Source: Bacteroidota bacterium (GTDB taxonomy: Bacteria; Bacteroidota; Bacteroidia; Bacteroidales; WCHB1-69). From it: a stretch of DNA of 64,000 nt. Both the position numbers and the translations under genes were made by a program. The stretch covers positions 124,001 to 188,000 of the forward strand of contig JAEZOU010000003.1 of NCBI GenBank assembly GCA_023413895.1, written 5' to 3'. Of this stretch, positions 24,913 through 34,747 are shown one piece after another. The stretch's first letter is position 1; each line of letters begins with the position of its first letter. The notes under the pieces were generated by a model that made no database searches, was not told the DNA's origin, and was given only the letters and a program-made list of their open reading frames with translations.

Positions 24913-26988
24913 TTATTCTACTTCTTCACTAACAGTCAAACCAAAGTCAAAAATCACTTTCCCCTTTTTAGGCTTCACACCTTCATTTGAAATCTTCATA
25001 ATTCGATCTGTACCAACTCCTTGGGATTCAAAATAATGGGTCAACATTATAAATTTTTCCTGTTCTGCTGCCATCAACTGCTCTGCCATTTGTAGAGAAT
25101 CTGTTGAATATTGGACGATGGATTGCTCATCTAAAACTACAGCAACATTAAGATTCATCTGCTCCTTTTCTTTCATAAACTCCATAATATTATTGAGTTT
25201 TGCATAATCAGCAGCGCTAAACTCAGTAGTTTCCATTGGAAGCTCCATATTAGCAAAAATACTTTGGTTCTCTTCGGTTGCATTGACAATAAAATTAATA
25301 GGAGACGTAACAACTTTTACCAAAAAATTGGTCAAAACCTTCATAATTGCCTTTTTGAAAGAAAATTGAGGTGAAGCAATATTTCCTTCGACAGGCAATT
25401 CAATATCTACACGACCTTTTCTATCGGTTAACACATATAAAGCTGCACGTAAAGGAATTTTAAATTCTGGTTCAAGATCTTTAATCTTCTTATCGACTTT
25501 ACAATTATACATCTGTAAGTAGTTGTTACTTTGCAACATATTTTCTACAATTGAGTTCTCACTCTTGAAATTGAGCAAACCATCGAGGATTGGGTGTGCG
25601 GTAAAGTGGACGCAATAGGGAGAGAAATCGCCCATTCGTAGATCCTTAATATTCAAGGTTATATCTTGTGTGGAAAAATCGGAAACTTTTCCATGCCAAA
25701 GAGCTTCTAAAATTCCACCTTCACCAACAATCGCACTAAGCTGTACTGAAGACTTTTTATTAAGCGCAAATTGTGAAGATACAATATTAATATTACGAAT
25801 AGGAAGTGCGAATTCCTGTTTTAGTGTTCTATCCGTATAGGTTATTGTAGATGATTTTACTTCAAAACGTTCAATAATCAAATTAGCCTTAGTATGTTGG
25901 GAAGGTTCCACCACAATATTCGTATCCAATTCTACTTCAACATCTGTTGATTGTGCAACCTGATTATCGTCATAAGAATTTTCGATTGTATCATTTGGGG
26001 TTGTGTCTGAGAAAAGCGCCAAGGTTGAGTATTCTGGTTCCACCAAATAATCCACATTCAAACCAGAAATTGTCATATTATTCAAATGATATAGGTTCTT
26101 TTTCAAGTCAATATTATTAACATCGACAAGAATTTGTTCAACAGAAGCGACATGTTCATTCTTCATTCCTTTAGCAGTAAGTTTATCCAATTGCAACGAG
26201 CCCATTATCGTCAAATCTAAGATATGTTCTATCGAACCCTCGACCTTTAGGGTGGTTGTCAGATTGCCTGCGAAATCAGAAATTTTAACCATATCCAAAA
26301 GGTAAGGTTTCAAAATTTCCAATCCCAAATTACAGATTTTCAAGTCCATTTTATATTTACCAGCTTGCAAATCGTATCCCATTTTCAAGGTAAAATCACC
26401 TCCATTTTCAAATTCAAAATGAACATCGGCATCGGAATTTTTTCCACCAAAATAAAGTTCAGGGATTGCCAACGAAAGATCTTTCATTCCTACATAACTA
26501 TCTTTAACAGCATCTTTGTAGGCAAAATGTCCATTTTCCAAAGAGATTTTTCTCAAAAGTACAGTCCAGTTTGAGTTCTTCTTCTCTTGGGGTTCCGCTT
26601 CATCTGAGGAGAAGTGGTCAAGGATATCGGTAAAATTAAATCTATCACCATTTTGAATAATATCAGCATCAGGTTTTACCAATTTTACTTCAGTAAGTTT
26701 CACCTCCTTTGCCAACAATTTCATCAAAGAAATATTGATTTTCAATTCATCAAAAGTAAGGAACTCCTCTTTTTCATTCTCTTCGAGCATTTGAAAACCC
26801 TTAATTTTCAGTACACCTCGAAAGAGATTTAGATTCAGTTTGTCAATTTTCACTACTCGATGACAAATCTCTTTACTATGTTTTTCGATATATGACTTTG
26901 CAATTGGGCCTGCCAATAGTGACAACAGAATCAGCACACCGACAATAGTTCCCAATGTTATTCCTAGTATCTTCAAAACCTTTTTCAT
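24913..26988 (-). CDS. AsmA-like / DUF748 envelope protein
   Basis: A 691-residue protein anchored by one N-terminal membrane segment (about residues 7-28). The N-terminal block, with its conserved IDKLNLNLFRGVLKIKGF pattern and LTFDELKINISL, is the AsmA/DUF748 start. The rest is repeated long beta strands, as in the bridge-like lipid transfer proteins of this superfamily. A charged low-complexity linker falls at about 335-355. By family it sits in the inner membrane and reaches into the periplasm, perhaps aiding lipid or outer-membrane protein traffic. It overlaps the upstream glycosyltransferase-like gene by 4 bases. Confidence 0.8.
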   Translation of the reverse strand: MKKVLKILGITLGTIVGVLILLSLLAGPIAKSYIEKHSKEICHRVVKIDKLNLNLFRGVLKIKGFQMLEENEKEEFLTFDELKINISLMKLLAKEVKLTEVKLVKPDADIIQNGDRFNFTDILDHFSSDEAEPQEKKNSNWTVLLRKISLENGHFAYKDAVKDSYVGMKDLSLAIPELYFGGKNSDADVHFEFENGGDFTLKMGYDLQAGKYKMDLKICNLGLEILKPYLLDMVKISDFAGNLTTTLKVEGSIEHILDLTIMGSLQLDKLTAKGMKNEHVASVEQILVDVNNIDLKKNLYHLNNMTISGLNVDYLVEPEYSTLALFSDTTPNDTIENSYDDNQVAQSTDVEVELDTNIVVEPSQHTKANLIIERFEVKSSTITYTDRTLKQEFALPIRNINIVSSQFALNKKSSVQLSAIVGEGGILEALWHGKVSDFSTQDITLNIKDLRMGDFSPYCVHFTAHPILDGLLNFKSENSIVENMLQSNNYLQMYNCKVDKKIKDLEPEFKIPLRAALYVLTDRKGRVDIELPVEGNIASPQFSFKKAIMKVLTNFLVKVVTSPINFIVNATEENQSIFANMELPMETTEFSAADYAKLNNIMEFMKEKEQMNLNVAVVLDEQSIVQYSTDSLQMAEQLMAAEQEKFIMLTHYFESQGVGTDRIMKISNEGVKPKKGKVIFDFGLTVSEEVE

Positions 26989-29006
26989 AGCTGCAATTTT
27001 TCTTTTATTTCCTCTGTCTTTTGATTATTTCCCATTGATTGGTACAATTTAAGCAGATTTAGCAAAACATTTTTATTATTCGGATCCAAGCTAAGTGCCT
27101 GATTTAGGTAGGACAAAGCTTCCATATTTTTACCTTCAATAGCATATGAAACGCCGATATTTTCTAAAGCAGAAAAGTGTTTTGGATTGATTTCCAAAAC
27201 CTTAAAAAGATATACTCGCGCACTATCTAATTGTCCAAAATATTGACCCCAAATTTTACCTTTCATATTCAATGCATCTTCGTGCAAGGGATTTTGTTTC
27301 AACACCTCATCAACTTCTTGCCATGCATCTTGTACTCTATTCGTTTCCAGCATTTGATTTATTTTCCTCACAAAATCATTTCCTAATGCCACTTGAGCAG
27401 CCTGCATGTTTTTTCGTGCAACAGCATCATCTGGAAAGAATTCTGTCATTTTATGATAATAGTACAACGACTTTTCGTAATCTTGTTTTACATAATAAAG
27501 TTCCCCCATCAGCATCAGCGCATTGTATGCCGTTGGCTCCAACGTAAGCGCTTGGGTAAGATATTTCTCTGCATTTCTAAAGTGTGTAATCTTTTTATCT
27601 TTTTTATAGAGTTGCAGATAACTTCCTCCAGCAGAAATATTACACTTAATACTATTAGCTGAAACTTTCACATCTGTAGTAAAAAGTGTAATATCATCTT
27701 TCCATACTAAATTGCGTGCAAAACTTTTTGCACTATACCCTATCATAATAATAATCAACAAGATAGGAATAAACCTATTCAAATTAAAATTTTCATCAAG
27801 TTTTTGGAAGAGGTATGCCAAGGCCAAAACAAAACCCAATAAAGGAACAAACAAAAATCGTTCATTCATTAATGTTCCCACTGGAAACAGGAGATTAGAA
27901 GTAATAGAGAAAGTAATTGCAAAGAAAAGCACCGAGTATGCAAGTACTTTATTCTTTTTTATATTTAAAACACTCCAAATCAATAGAATAACAAAAGAAA
28001 TAAGGAGAATAATAACCACAGGATTTGAGAAATTAGTAATTTCGATTTGATGTGGATAGTAATCGTGGGTAAGTGGGTGAGGGAAAACCATCAACTTCAG
28101 ATAAACGCCCCAAGTTAACAGAACCGTTGCTAAGCGTTCGCCAATGGAGCAATTTAGAAAAGGATTATTCAAAATATTGTTAGTAGTATCTTCTACCATA
28201 AAAGCTCCGAGTACTCTTTGACGTACAACTAAAAAGATTGCGACGGCCGCAAGAATTGGGAGTTCTGTTGCTACATAATCTTTCCAGGAAAGCTTATTGT
28301 CGCTAATTAAGAGCGAAAGAGGTATAACGGCTACAAAGACTATTGCATTTTCTTTAGAGAAAAGGGCAAAAGTCATTGTAAAAAAGGCTAATAGTAGATG
28401 ATAATATTGGTGTGAGTCCGCGTACTTCAAGCAGAAATAGAGTGCTGCTACAGCACCAAGCATTGAAAAAATTTCATCACGACCTTTAATATTTGCAACG
28501 GCTTCTGTATGGAGAGGATGCAATGCGAAGAGCAATGCTGTTATAAAGGGAATCGAACGCCACCATTTGTCGGAATCATACTTTTGAAAAAGGATCTTTA
28601 GCACAACAAAAATCAACAACACTAACAGGGCATAGTAGAGCAAATTAAACAAGTGACTGATAATAGGCAGATGAGAATCAGAGAAGAGTTGTTCATTTTG
28701 TAGTGAGCGTTTTCCCTCGATTTTTGATTTTAGATTACCACCAAACAACTCATATTCAATTGCGAACGTTGATTGGGCAAGTGGGCGATAGCGTCCACCT
28801 GCAACCATATTCTTACTATCCGTAAAGAAACCAGAAAAGGAATCTGTAGTAAAAATATCTTTTAAACCTTTCCAACCCTTTAGCGTATATTCGTTCTCGT
28901 ATATTAGAAGTCTATCATCTAAAGCATAATCCAATACAAGGGTGTTTGCGTAGGTTAGCAGTACAACAATTAGCAGAACAAGATGACGAATATACCTTTT
29001 CAGCAT
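26985..29006 (-). CDS. Multi-spanning GT-C-type glycosyltransferase-like protein with C-terminal TPR repeats
   Basis: A 673-residue protein. The first 420 residues hold about ten to thirteen membrane segments. The first outside loop carries the acidic LDYALDD motif (about residues 24-30) and GGRYRPLAQ (about 70-78), the features of the TMTC/ArnT-like GT-C fold, which uses lipid-linked sugar donors. The last 230 residues are tetratricopeptide repeats (for example YNALMLMGELYYVKQDYEKSLYYYHKM). Related proteins O-glycosylate exported proteins, and protein O-glycosylation is general in Bacteroides, but the acceptor here is unknown. It starts 5 bases after the kdsA stop. Confidence 0.8.
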   Translation of the reverse strand: MLKRYIRHLVLLIVVLLTYANTLVLDYALDDRLLIYENEYTLKGWKGLKDIFTTDSFSGFFTDSKNMVAGGRYRPLAQSTFAIEYELFGGNLKSKIEGKRSLQNEQLFSDSHLPIISHLFNLLYYALLVLLIFVVLKILFQKYDSDKWWRSIPFITALLFALHPLHTEAVANIKGRDEIFSMLGAVAALYFCLKYADSHQYYHLLLAFFTMTFALFSKENAIVFVAVIPLSLLISDNKLSWKDYVATELPILAAVAIFLVVRQRVLGAFMVEDTTNNILNNPFLNCSIGERLATVLLTWGVYLKLMVFPHPLTHDYYPHQIEITNFSNPVVIILLISFVILLIWSVLNIKKNKVLAYSVLFFAITFSITSNLLFPVGTLMNERFLFVPLLGFVLALAYLFQKLDENFNLNRFIPILLIIIMIGYSAKSFARNLVWKDDITLFTTDVKVSANSIKCNISAGGSYLQLYKKDKKITHFRNAEKYLTQALTLEPTAYNALMLMGELYYVKQDYEKSLYYYHKMTEFFPDDAVARKNMQAAQVALGNDFVRKINQMLETNRVQDAWQEVDEVLKQNPLHEDALNMKGKIWGQYFGQLDSARVYLFKVLEINPKHFSALENIGVSYAIEGKNMEALSYLNQALSLDPNNKNVLLNLLKLYQSMGNNQKTEEIKEKLQL

Positions 29007-29011
29007 ACGGA

Positions 29012-29803
29012 TTACACGATTGCATTTCTAATTTTAAGCAACTTAATAAGAAGTTCTTCTAATTGACTCAATGGCAACATATTTGCGCCATCGGACAGAG
29101 CATTTTGAGGATTTGGATGCGTTTCCATAAATAGGCCATCGAATCCAACAGCAATACCTGCTTTTGCGATGGTTTCAATCAATTCTGGTTGACCTCCAGT
29201 AACTCCAGAACTTTGGTTAGGGCGTTGCAATGAGTGTGTACAATCCAAAACAACAGGGCACTGATTGCTTTTCAGCTCGTGAATTCCTCTAAAATCCACA
29301 ATCAAATCTTGGTATCCGAAGGAAGTGCCTCTTTCGGTTATCATCACTTGGTGATTGCCCGTAACACGCACTTTTTCCACTGCAAAACGCATTACATCGG
29401 GAGCAAGGAATTGTCCTTTTTTTATATTGACAACCTTACCTGTTTTAGCCGCAGCAGTAATCAATTCAGTTTGACGACAAAGGAAAGCAGGAATTTGCAA
29501 AACATCTGCAACTTCAGCAACTTTTTCCACTTCATCTACTGCGTGTACATCCGTAACAATTGGCAAATCTAACTCATTTTTCACCTTAGCCAATACAGCT
29601 AAAGCCTCATCGTCACCAATACCTGTAAAAGAGTATAGGGAAGAGCGATTGGCTTTCTTATACGAAGCTTTAAAGAAAAAGTGGATTTGCAGACGTTGTG
29701 CTATTTCTGAAATTTTGCGCGCTATTTCCATTGTAATTCCCTCATTTTCAACAACACAGGGACCTGCAATAAGGAAAAAATTTTTATTATCGTAAGTAAT
29801 CAT
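29012..29803 (-). CDS. kdsA: 3-deoxy-D-manno-octulosonate 8-phosphate synthase
   Basis: A 263-residue enzyme that joins phosphoenolpyruvate and arabinose 5-phosphate to make Kdo8P for lipopolysaccharide. Motifs: IAGPCVVENEG near the N terminus, FKASYKKANRSS, VTDVHAVDE and the late FMETHPNPQNALSDGANMLPL. The cysteine in AGPC (residue 16) is the metal ligand of the metal-dependent class; E. coli-type enzymes have Asn there. The frame could start 18 codons earlier, but the promoter at 29824-29831 lies inside that extension, so ATG 29803 is the start. It leads a five-gene envelope run. Confidence 0.94.
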   Translation of the reverse strand: MITYDNKNFFLIAGPCVVENEGITMEIARKISEIAQRLQIHFFFKASYKKANRSSLYSFTGIGDDEALAVLAKVKNELDLPIVTDVHAVDEVEKVAEVADVLQIPAFLCRQTELITAAAKTGKVVNIKKGQFLAPDVMRFAVEKVRVTGNHQVMITERGTSFGYQDLIVDFRGIHELKSNQCPVVLDCTHSLQRPNQSSGVTGGQPELIETIAKAGIAVGFDGLFMETHPNPQNALSDGANMLPLSQLEELLIKLLKIRNAIV

Positions 29804-29823
29804 TCCATTAAAATTTAAGCAAG

Positions 29824-29831
29824 CAAAAATA
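29824..29831 (-). promoter_or_regulatory. -7 promoter element for kdsA and its operon
   Basis: TATTTTTG on the minus strand, perfect TAnnTTTG, 20 bases before the chosen kdsA start. It decides the start. Confidence 0.7.
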
Positions 29832-29932
29832 TAGTATTTTTCGACATCTACATACAAAAAAGCAAAGAAACTTAATCGTTTATAACCTTTTCAAAAAGAT
29901 AAAAAAGAAAATTTTTATTAGAAAAAAAGTTT

Positions 29933-29940
29933 TATCTTTG
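29933..29940 (+). promoter_or_regulatory. -7 promoter element for tsaC-coaD
   Basis: TATCTTTG, perfect TAnnTTTG, 23 bases before the ATG at 29964, and divergent from the kdsA promoter about 100 bases away. Confidence 0.7.
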
Positions 29941-29963
29941 CAAGTTGGAAAATATTATTTCTT

Positions 29964-30527
29964 ATGGAGCAAGAGATTCAAAAATGTGTAGAATTACTAA
30001 ACGAAGGGAAAGTGATTCTATACCCTACTGACACCATTTGGGGGATAGGGTGTGATGCCACCAATGAGGAGGCTATTAATCGGATATACGAAATTAAACA
30101 ACGGCAAGCGAGCAAGAGTATGATTATTCTTGTTGATCGCAGCGACCGAATACCATTGTATGTTTCAAAAATTCCGCTTGTAGCTTGGGATCTCATCAAC
30201 AAATCAAGCAGGCCCACAACCTATATCTATCCTACAGCACGCAATCTTCCACAACAAATCATACATTCGGATGGTAGCATTGCTATTCGAGTAGTGAAGA
30301 ACCCGTTCTGTAGAAAATTAATTGGCCGTTTGGGTCGCCCTATTATCTCGACTTCCGCCAACATTTCTACGGAACCATCACCCAATAGTTTCCGCGATAT
30401 TTCTGAAAGTATTGTCAATCAGATGGATTACATTGTTCCAGAAAAGTTTGATAGTAGCTGTACTTTCAAAGCATCGCGACTTATTAAGTTTATGGACGAC
30501 TACAACTTCATCATTTTACGAGATTAG
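29964..30527 (+). CDS. tsaC: Threonylcarbamoyl-AMP synthase, Sua5/YciO/YrdC family
   Basis: A 187-residue protein, the length of the single-domain TsaC/YrdC form. It makes threonylcarbamoyl-AMP from threonine, bicarbonate and ATP, the first step of the t6A37 tRNA modification. Family marks: YPTDTIWGIGCDA (residues about 21-33), YEIKQRQASKSMIIL (about 42-56), the IAIRVVKNPF region, and STSANISTEPSP. YciO-like paralogues look similar, so the exact role is likely but not certain. It has its own promoter and coaD follows at 2 bases. Confidence 0.85.
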   Translation: MEQEIQKCVELLNEGKVILYPTDTIWGIGCDATNEEAINRIYEIKQRQASKSMIILVDRSDRIPLYVSKIPLVAWDLINKSSRPTTYIYPTARNLPQQIIHSDGSIAIRVVKNPFCRKLIGRLGRPIISTSANISTEPSPNSFRDISESIVNQMDYIVPEKFDSSCTFKASRLIKFMDDYNFIILRD

Positions 30528-30529
30528 AA

Positions 30530-30985
30530 ATGAAAATTGCATTATTTCCGGGTTCATTTGATCCCATAACGTTAGGACACGAAAATATTATTCATCGTGC
30601 ATTACCGCTTTTTGACAAAATTATTATCGGTATAGGTATTAATAGCGAAAAAAAATCTCTTTTCCCTATTGAGCACCGAATTCAATTTATAGAACAATGC
30701 TTAGGGAATAATCCCAAGATTGAAATTTGCAGTTATGATGATCTTACTGGCAGATTTTGTCAAAAAAACGGCATTAATTTTTTGATACGTGGAATTCGTA
30801 ATTCCATTGATTTTCAATATGAGAATGACATTGCACGTGCCAACAAAGAGATTTTTGGAATAGAAACTATTTTCTTTGCAACTGATGGAGAATGCGCCCA
30901 TATCTCCTCATCGCTTGTACGAGAAATATATTGTAACGAAGGTGAATATCAAAGATATATACCAAAAAATGTAATTTTGCGTTAG
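30530..30985 (+). CDS. coaD: Phosphopantetheine adenylyltransferase
   Basis: A 151-residue enzyme that transfers AMP from ATP to 4'-phosphopantetheine, the penultimate step of coenzyme A synthesis. Motifs: FPGSFDPITLGHENII with the TxGH site at about residues 14-17, LIRGIRNSIDFQYE in the middle, and the C-terminal ISSSLVREI (ISSTxVRE type). Full length. It starts 2 bases after tsaC, and the thioredoxin-fold gene starts 7 bases after it, so all three are likely co-transcribed. Confidence 0.95.
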   Translation: MKIALFPGSFDPITLGHENIIHRALPLFDKIIIGIGINSEKKSLFPIEHRIQFIEQCLGNNPKIEICSYDDLTGRFCQKNGINFLIRGIRNSIDFQYENDIARANKEIFGIETIFFATDGECAHISSSLVREIYCNEGEYQRYIPKNVILR

Positions 30986-30992
30986 TTTTAGC

Positions 30993-32438
30993 ATGATAAG
31001 AGTACTAATTTGTTTTTTTGCAATCACATTTTCCACACTTTTGTATGGGCAAAAGGAGCGTGAAGTTGTAATTGAAGGAAAAGCAACTTTTGCTTCGAAC
31101 AGCAAAATTCGAATTACTACTTTTAGCGATTATATTACTTGGCAACCGCAAGAAACGGCAGTAGGGAAGATTGACAAAAACGGAGATTTTAAACTTTCTT
31201 TCAAACTCAAGCAGATTTCGTTAGTACAAATCTCAATTTTACGGTCGAAAGCAGAGTTTTTTGTTTCACCAGGATATTCCTACAACTTTCAAATTGATAT
31301 GGACTCTTTGGGGCACCAAAGTTTTGACCCGACGATACAAAATCAGTACTTAAAAATTTCAGTTACTGAAATTGATACAAATGATATCAATCTAAAAATC
31401 AATCACTTCAATAATCGATTAGATGAAATTTTAGCGCCTTACGCTTACGATATTATGCGATATAATGATGTAACCGCATTTGATAGTGTTTGTGCACAAG
31501 TTGCGCAAGAATTTCCAATTCTCCACAATCCTGACAACTACTACCATTCCTACATCTTCTACTCCTTAGCTAACATTGAAAGAATTATCTATAAAAAATC
31601 TCCTAAAAAAATATATGCCAAATATTTAGATAACGACTATATTCTTTATAATAATCCTGCATATATGGATTTTTTTAATGGATTTTATGATAATTATCTA
31701 TATAATTCTCCTCGAATTAAGAAAAGCGATTTGGAGCAAAACATCAATATCGAGCCTAATTACAATGCACTTTTCAATGCGATAGGCAAGGATTTTCTAT
31801 TGGTCAACGAACGATTGCGTGAATTTGTGATTATCAAGAATTTAGGACAATTTCTAGGAAATGAAGAATTCGATGCAGGCAACGTATTAAAACTTTTGGA
31901 ATATATTGAAACAACGACACACTTTCCTGAACATAAGATATTCATTTTCAATATTATACAAAAATACAAAAAAGAAAATTATCGAGTAGAAACTCCTAAT
32001 TTCATTTTCAAAACTCCTAAAGGTAGCGATTTTAGATTTAGCAAACTGAATGGTAAACCTGTGTATGTACAAGTTTTCCGCACCGATTGTCCAGATTGCA
32101 TTCGAGAGATGAAACTTATTGAAGAATTGAAGAAAACATACGATGAAAAAATAGAATTTGTTAGTATATCTGTTGATTACGACATTACAAAATTTGAAAA
32201 ATTTCGACTTAGTTACCCTGAATTTGATTGGACCTTTGTCCATTTCAACGACCAATATAGTTGGATGGATTATTTTGAAATCAACAGTTTACCTGAGTAT
32301 TATTTACTTTCAGAAGATGGAAATATGATGCAACGTTACGCTCCAGCTCCTACGAAAGGACTTTCACAATATTTGCAAATGCACTTCTACGAAGAGGAAG
32401 ATGTTCCTGAAAATCCTATGTTTCAGCAGAGAAATTAA
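30993..32438 (+). CDS. Secreted thioredoxin-fold (TlpA-like) protein
   Basis: A 481-residue exported protein with a signal peptide ending near LYGQ (residue 19). The C-terminal part (from about 330) is a thioredoxin fold of the TlpA/ResA type: a GKPVYVQVFRTDCPDCIREMKLI segment with a CPDC redox site near residue 367, then IEFVSISVDYD and a LPEYYLL cis-proline region. The N-terminal 130 residues are beta-rich and helical segments fill the middle, as in other long Bacteroidota thioredoxin-like proteins. It probably acts as a periplasmic thiol reductase; the partner is unknown. Its last 4 bases overlap the converging gene. Confidence 0.8.
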   Translation: MIRVLICFFAITFSTLLYGQKEREVVIEGKATFASNSKIRITTFSDYITWQPQETAVGKIDKNGDFKLSFKLKQISLVQISILRSKAEFFVSPGYSYNFQIDMDSLGHQSFDPTIQNQYLKISVTEIDTNDINLKINHFNNRLDEILAPYAYDIMRYNDVTAFDSVCAQVAQEFPILHNPDNYYHSYIFYSLANIERIIYKKSPKKIYAKYLDNDYILYNNPAYMDFFNGFYDNYLYNSPRIKKSDLEQNINIEPNYNALFNAIGKDFLLVNERLREFVIIKNLGQFLGNEEFDAGNVLKLLEYIETTTHFPEHKIFIFNIIQKYKKENYRVETPNFIFKTPKGSDFRFSKLNGKPVYVQVFRTDCPDCIREMKLIEELKKTYDEKIEFVSISVDYDITKFEKFRLSYPEFDWTFVHFNDQYSWMDYFEINSLPEYYLLSEDGNMMQRYAPAPTKGLSQYLQMHFYEEEDVPENPMFQQRN

Positions 32439-34747
32439 AAACCGCGTTGCGTTCTTGAGGTAGCAGGAATTACTGCGCTTCGAGAGCGAATATTGACACC
32501 CGAAGAAGATGGTTTTGCAGAAGTTTTCTTGTGACTAGAGGGGGATGAAGAGTTCGGTACGTTAGTTTTAGCGGTACTGGGACCTTTTGCTGTTGGTTTG
32601 GGAGAAACATTTGTACTGGGTGTTAAAGTAGATTTCGGTGCAGACTTAGCAACATCTCGTTCTGTCCTCTCTTCTGCATAATCAGAATCATAATAATTAT
32701 CTCTTTTATAATTAGTTAAAGAATTCACGCGACTTATTTTAGAAGATAAATTGTGTCCGCCTGTAGTCAAAAAGTCATTAAAGGTGATGATTACAGAAGG
32801 AGTTTTCAAATATGGTGCCGAAGATGATGATAAACTATTAACAAAGAAATTTTTTACATCATTCAGATTAACCCCTAATAGATCGAGATTATTTTTTCCA
32901 ATTCTATTCAGCAAAAGTCGCATCTGTTTTCCCTTTTGAGCAAGGATATATTTTTCACGTGAATTAATGGAACAACCTCTTGGATAGGAGAGAAATTTTG
33001 CCATAAAGAGAAAATCCTCTTCAGAGAGTTGATTTATCACTGAACGTGCGCGACAAAATTCGTTATATAATTCATTAGTAGCATTTTGTTTTACCTGTTG
33101 ATGGATTCTTTCACGATGTTCCATAGAATAAGTAAAGCTCAGCTCTACCTCATTTTTAGCTAGTTGCCTTTCAATTTCATCAAAAATAAACGCCTTATAG
33201 TTTCTATTTATAACAGAATCCACAACTTGCGATAGACGTTCAGTAGAAAAATCCTTGATAACATTTAGGAGATCTCGTGTAGGTTCTAGTAATAGAAATG
33301 GTTTATTTTTAGGAAAAGATGAGTTCAAATTTCCAGAATAGGTTATCCCATTATCCATAAAAAGCTGATACAAAGCTGTATATTGTACAACTCTTGCCAA
33401 ATCAGTATTTCCACACGTTGCAAAATATGAGTATGCTTTTCGTTCATAATTTCGTCCTATCGACCTACCACTTTCTGGTGAATTAAAATAGGAAACAGGA
33501 AGAGAGCCCGTTCTATTCAATGTATAAATTGTAATATTGTCTAAATCAATCGCATACATTGCATTAGCTGTATTCCAATTGTAAACCAATTCAGAAATCC
33601 CTAACTTTTTAAATAGCGGTTGATCAAAAGGATAATAACCAGGTGATGGATAGCAATAATTATATTCTTGAATTGTACCATTTTCGGACCAATCTTTCAA
33701 AAGAATATCAGTAATCGTCATCAGATGGCCAAACTCTGTATTTTCCAACTCTTTGCTCAAATATGTTGGACACCAATCGCGTCCATTTTTCATTTTACCT
33801 GCCATAAAATCGTTAACATCAAGGCTTTGTGAAAGTTCCTTTTCAGAAACTGAAGCTAATAGAAGAATCGATTCAACATAAAGTGGTGGTAACTCTTGTA
33901 ATAATGCTTCTCGCTCGCGACCAATAATTACCAACGTTGACGAATCTGCCAATGCGCCTAAAATCAGGTCAGCATCCAACACAAAATGGCGAATATTTGA
34001 GATTGTACTATCCAAATCAGAATTTTTGGGCATACTCCACGCCACAAATCCCGGTAATTGGCTGAAGAAAACCCCATAATTTTTATGGTTAAAAATCTCC
34101 TCAATAGAAAAAGTCGTAGAGGTATCTTTCAACGACATAAATTGTTCATCTTCCTCTAAAAACCACTCATTAAATTCAAATAGACTAATCTGATAATCAA
34201 TATTTTCCTTTGTAAAATAGACTTTTTCATCGGTAACGGGGAGTTCAATAAAAAATGGTTTATAATCGGACAAGAAAAGTGATGTCGCTAACTTTTTCAC
34301 TAAATTTGTAACATTTTCTTGGGTTGCATTTGCCAAAGAAATTATTACATCAACTGCATACCCATCATAACCCATTTTATGCTTGTAAGTTGAGACTTCG
34401 TGAGTAAATTGGGAGAAGATAACATTTAGGGAATCAAGTACAAAATAAGGTGGGGGCTCCGAAATAAGAATCATCTTACTACTATCTGGGAAAGATGCAA
34501 CCCCAATTGTTTGATAATGAAATCGATATTTTGTTCTAAAATCCTGATATATAGAATCTCTTGCAGAAACAACCATCCTTGATTCTATCGTTAGATTTTG
34601 GTTTGGAATATACTCCTGTTTTTGAATCTCAGCAGCTTTTCTTTTCACAATTTCCACTGCCTCATCATTTGTAAAAAAGAGGAGAACTCCCATTCCCAAT
34701 AGTAAAATAGGAAGTAGAATTAGAAGACCTTTTTTATGCCAACTCAT
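32435..34747 (-). CDS. 770-residue membrane-anchored protein of unknown function
   Basis: The chosen ATG at 34747 gives 770 residues; a TTG at 34762 is the longer alternative. One membrane segment near the N terminus (about residues 7-25) is followed by a large exported region with no domain I can name. The last 100 residues are low-complexity, rich in Ser, Thr, Pro and Lys (SPKPTAKGPSTAK type), and end in RTQRGF. The start overlaps aroB by 14 bases, so it is probably translated from the same message. It may be related to the broad DUF4836-like families of Bacteroidota, but I cannot support that. Confidence 0.6.
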   Translation of the reverse strand: MSWHKKGLLILLPILLLGMGVLLFFTNDEAVEIVKRKAAEIQKQEYIPNQNLTIESRMVVSARDSIYQDFRTKYRFHYQTIGVASFPDSSKMILISEPPPYFVLDSLNVIFSQFTHEVSTYKHKMGYDGYAVDVIISLANATQENVTNLVKKLATSLFLSDYKPFFIELPVTDEKVYFTKENIDYQISLFEFNEWFLEEDEQFMSLKDTSTTFSIEEIFNHKNYGVFFSQLPGFVAWSMPKNSDLDSTISNIRHFVLDADLILGALADSSTLVIIGREREALLQELPPLYVESILLLASVSEKELSQSLDVNDFMAGKMKNGRDWCPTYLSKELENTEFGHLMTITDILLKDWSENGTIQEYNYCYPSPGYYPFDQPLFKKLGISELVYNWNTANAMYAIDLDNITIYTLNRTGSLPVSYFNSPESGRSIGRNYERKAYSYFATCGNTDLARVVQYTALYQLFMDNGITYSGNLNSSFPKNKPFLLLEPTRDLLNVIKDFSTERLSQVVDSVINRNYKAFIFDEIERQLAKNEVELSFTYSMEHRERIHQQVKQNATNELYNEFCRARSVINQLSEEDFLFMAKFLSYPRGCSINSREKYILAQKGKQMRLLLNRIGKNNLDLLGVNLNDVKNFFVNSLSSSSAPYLKTPSVIITFNDFLTTGGHNLSSKISRVNSLTNYKRDNYYDSDYAEERTERDVAKSAPKSTLTPSTNVSPKPTAKGPSTAKTNVPNSSSPSSHKKTSAKPSSSGVNIRSRSAVIPATSRTQRGF

